From: Pampus argenteus
Taxonomy: Eukaryota; Chordata; Actinopteri; Scombriformes; Stromateidae
Reading direction: 5' to 3'
Length of the DNA: 64,000 nucleotides
Assembly (NCBI GenBank): GCA_036937835.1
Contig: CM072860.1
Location: 5,783,001-5,847,000, forward strand
Shown: positions 61,701-64,000 of the stretch, in pieces
How positions within the stretch are numbered: the stretch's first letter is position 1
Layout of the letters: the number at the start of each line of letters is the position of its first letter
Notes under the pieces: generated by a model
What the model was told of the DNA's origin: nothing
Database searches by the model: none
Seen by the model: the letters and a program-made list of their open reading frames with translations, nothing else
Position numbers and translations under genes: made by a program

Positions 61701-62270
61701 TCCAGAAGCATCAGCAATTATCACTTTAACGTTTAAAAGTATCGACTACAGTGTTCACACTTAACTCCAAAACCAATTAAAAACACACACGTCTTAAATA
61801 CTCACGAGATTACCAAGTGTGTATTATTCTGCAGCTGAAAATAGTCCCTATTTACTCCTATTTGAGTAATTTAAGTAAACCACAGGGTGCAAACTGCTGA
61901 GATATTTTAAAGAGAGATATATATGGTGTCTTGGAGGCTGAGTTGTAGAGATGCATTCCAACTGTCTGTTTCTCGGACTGTTTTCTGTATGACTTGAGAC
62001 TATCAAGGGTCCAATAAAGGCAAAAAATGTAGGAAAAAAATAATAATTTACATATTTCCTTTAGGAACCAATGGGCTTGGTGAAGACAGGGGAGGAAAAA
62101 CGCATCGAGACTAATGCTTTGTTGATTTTGGACTTTTTTTTTTGGAAATATTTTGACAGTTAAAAATAGTGAATAATGCCAGCACTATCCTAGTACACCC
62201 AGTACACAACACTGAAATAACCACTCCACACAAGTAAAAGTGACGAGATCAGAACAGATCAAAAGAAAGT
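58705..62270. other. Intergenic, no gene recognised
   Basis: AT-rich DNA with poly(T) at 60176-60191. Open frames are short and without domains, and I see no tRNA-like or rRNA-like sequence. Confidence 0.4.
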
Positions 62271-62285
62271 TACAAGCACAAACCT

Positions 62286-62303
62286 ACACACACACACACA
62301 CAC
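62286..62303. repeat. Short (CA)n microsatellite
   Basis: Nine CA units. Confidence 0.85.
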
Positions 62304-62679
62304 ATAAATCCTACTCAATTTTGAGTTCAGTTGCTTCCTCCAGCAATGAGATTTTTCAAAACACAACAGTATCTTGAAGGTAAAAGACTTTTTTTTTACT
62401 TATTCATCTCTGTTGTCGTGTGCATCAATAACTTAGAGCCGACTGTGAGTACAGCTTTAGTAATGAACCCAGTCATAATGATCAACGAACCGCCTGCCTT
62501 GTAGCCAATAACACCAGAAGGCGATGGGCGGTTTAGTATACTCAACATCTCTCTGTACTGTGATGAGTGTTTAATGAGAGAAGAGTCTAATGTCGTCTAC
62601 AATTACAACGGTGCTCAGACCCCAATTTCACAAGTGTATTTTTTCTGTGAGAGGTTTTAAGTGTCCTCTCCAGGTTAAG

Positions 62680-62705
62680 ATATATATATATATATATATA
62701 TATAT
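62680..62705. repeat. (TA)n microsatellite
   Basis: About 13 TA units. Confidence 0.9.
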
Positions 62706-64000
62706 AACTACTTTGCTTTGTTCAGTTCTGCTTCCTACTTCACTGTTAAGTTTATTCTGCATCCTAGACCAGGATTGTCCAAAGTTGTGTGGTCTGTTAA
62801 TTAGAGCCGAAAGTACGAGATGACTAATCGATCATTAGTCATTTTAAAGAGAATATTAACAGTTGTTGTTTCTCCATTGTGATGATTCATTTATATTATT
62901 TTTTAAATTGAATACATTTGGGTGTTTGAACAAAAAAACACGTCTGCTTAGCCTCTGCGAAACTGTGACTTGACATAATAATGGAAAAATAATTGTCATT
63001 TTGCAGTCTGTTGTTGTTTATCTGATTTATCCAATAAGCAGCACCCAGAAAACGGTCGGTTGCCATTGTCATTACATCTGGAGAGTTTACTGGTTGTTTT
63101 TGGGGTCTCTTATCAAATAATAATGAATGTAGCTCCATGCATAATGCACGCAATGCAGGCATAAGTATGATGTCAGACTCTGCAGGTAGGAAGAGTTGTA
63201 GCATCTTGAGGTATTGTGATGTTGTGTCCAGGGGAAGCAAACACACACGTGCTTTTAATTGGAGTGTTTGCCGAGATAGGATTGTGTCTGAGATTTTCAG
63301 GAATGCTGCAGCTTTTCTGGATGAGCTCAGTGTGAGGAAGAATGGACTTAAGAAGGGTTTTCAAACAGCAAGCAGATAAATGGGAGCACTGAGGAGGTGT
63401 CACTTTGTTTCGGTCAATAATAGTGGAGAGAGATCTTGTAAGAAAAGAAGATTTCCCAGGGAGGAAGTGCAGCTCATTTATAACCACACTACACTCAGTA
63501 GATTGTACCAAGCCAAAAGACGTGTTTGCACATAATCAGAATATGCAGCTGTAATGTAATGGGGATAAATAGACCTCTTAGATAATTTATGCACATTTTT
63601 ATGGCCGCATGAGGAAAAACTTGGCTCTCTTTTTCATTACAGTCCGCAGTAGTACTTTGCCTGCTTTTCATTTGATCTCCTTTATAAAAAAAATAAAGAT
63701 GTGAATTAAGTTTTGTGGAACTGGCTGAACTCCACGACTAAATAAAATGAGCAGCGCCCTCCTCATTAGCAGTGCAATTTCTTATTTAGTATCTGACACC
63801 TGAAGGTACCAGTCTGGTTTGTAATTGATTGGTAGTTTGCTGCAGCTCCGTCTTTTTCAAATAATGTCAGTCGTGATGCGTCTTTAGATTGATAACTCAA
63901 TGGAGAGCATGTCAAACCATCAAAGGCAGATACTCAACACTCATGCACCGAATCGATTTTATTTCACTCAACAAAGCACCTTTATAGCTATTTCCCCCTT
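62706..64000. other. Intergenic to window end, no gene recognised
   Basis: The overlapping frames at 62896-63511 on the minus strand have no recognisable domain and no consistent exon borders. Sequence is moderately AT-rich and runs off the window. Confidence 0.4.

Noticed and set aside
1..64000. CRISPR arrays, rRNA or tRNA genes, bacterial features
   Set aside because: None seen; the repeats are eukaryotic microsatellites and MITEs, and the genes have spliceosomal introns.

Overview
This window is nuclear DNA of a ray-finned (most likely percomorph) fish. It holds vertebrate genes with canonical GT-AG introns, a low gene density, many (CA)n, (GA)n and (AAAG)n microsatellites, and short non-autonomous DNA transposons of the hAT and TTAA-target kinds. 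Four protein-coding genes can be recognised: cpz (carboxypeptidase Z, + strand, 5' end outside the window, 1-4486), hmx4 (SOHo-type NKX5/HMX homeobox gene, - strand, 30001-28984), hmx1 (HMX1 homeobox gene, - strand, 34357-32254) and adra2c (alpha-2C adrenergic receptor, - strand, single exon, 57831-56521). Human CPZ, HMX1 and ADRA2C all lie on 4p16, so this is a compact fish version of that conserved block.

Layout: 1-4.7 kb is the 3' nine coding exons of cpz, ending at a poly(A) signal and, 93 bp later, a near-consensus CTCF motif. From 4.8 to 29 kb is an intergenic region downstream of the two hmx genes. It contains long, repeat-poor, homeodomain-site-rich blocks (about 12.0-12.9, 17.6-17.9 and 22.0-24.4 kb) that look like conserved regulatory DNA; in mammals the CPZ-HMX1 interval carries the distal craniofacial/ear enhancer of Hmx1. 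Inside it, 18.5-20.6 kb has a housekeeping-type promoter followed by splice signals for a possible unannotated three-exon transcript, and an antisense coding-like block. From 29 to 34.4 kb is the head-to-tail hmx1-hmx4 pair, both transcribed toward cpz. From 34.4 to 56.5 kb is a gene desert with further regulatory-looking blocks, and CTCF-like motifs that point back toward those on the cpz side. adra2c follows, and 57.8-64 kb shows no further gene.

Functionally the genes are not an operon. hmx1 and hmx4 are paralogous transcription factors that probably share long-range enhancers. cpz (an extracellular, Wnt-binding metallocarboxypeptidase) and adra2c (a Gi-coupled catecholamine receptor) are bystander neighbours kept in synteny, probably because regulatory DNA for the hmx pair lies between them. 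All conservation and regulatory statements here are inferred from sequence appearance only; no alignment was run.
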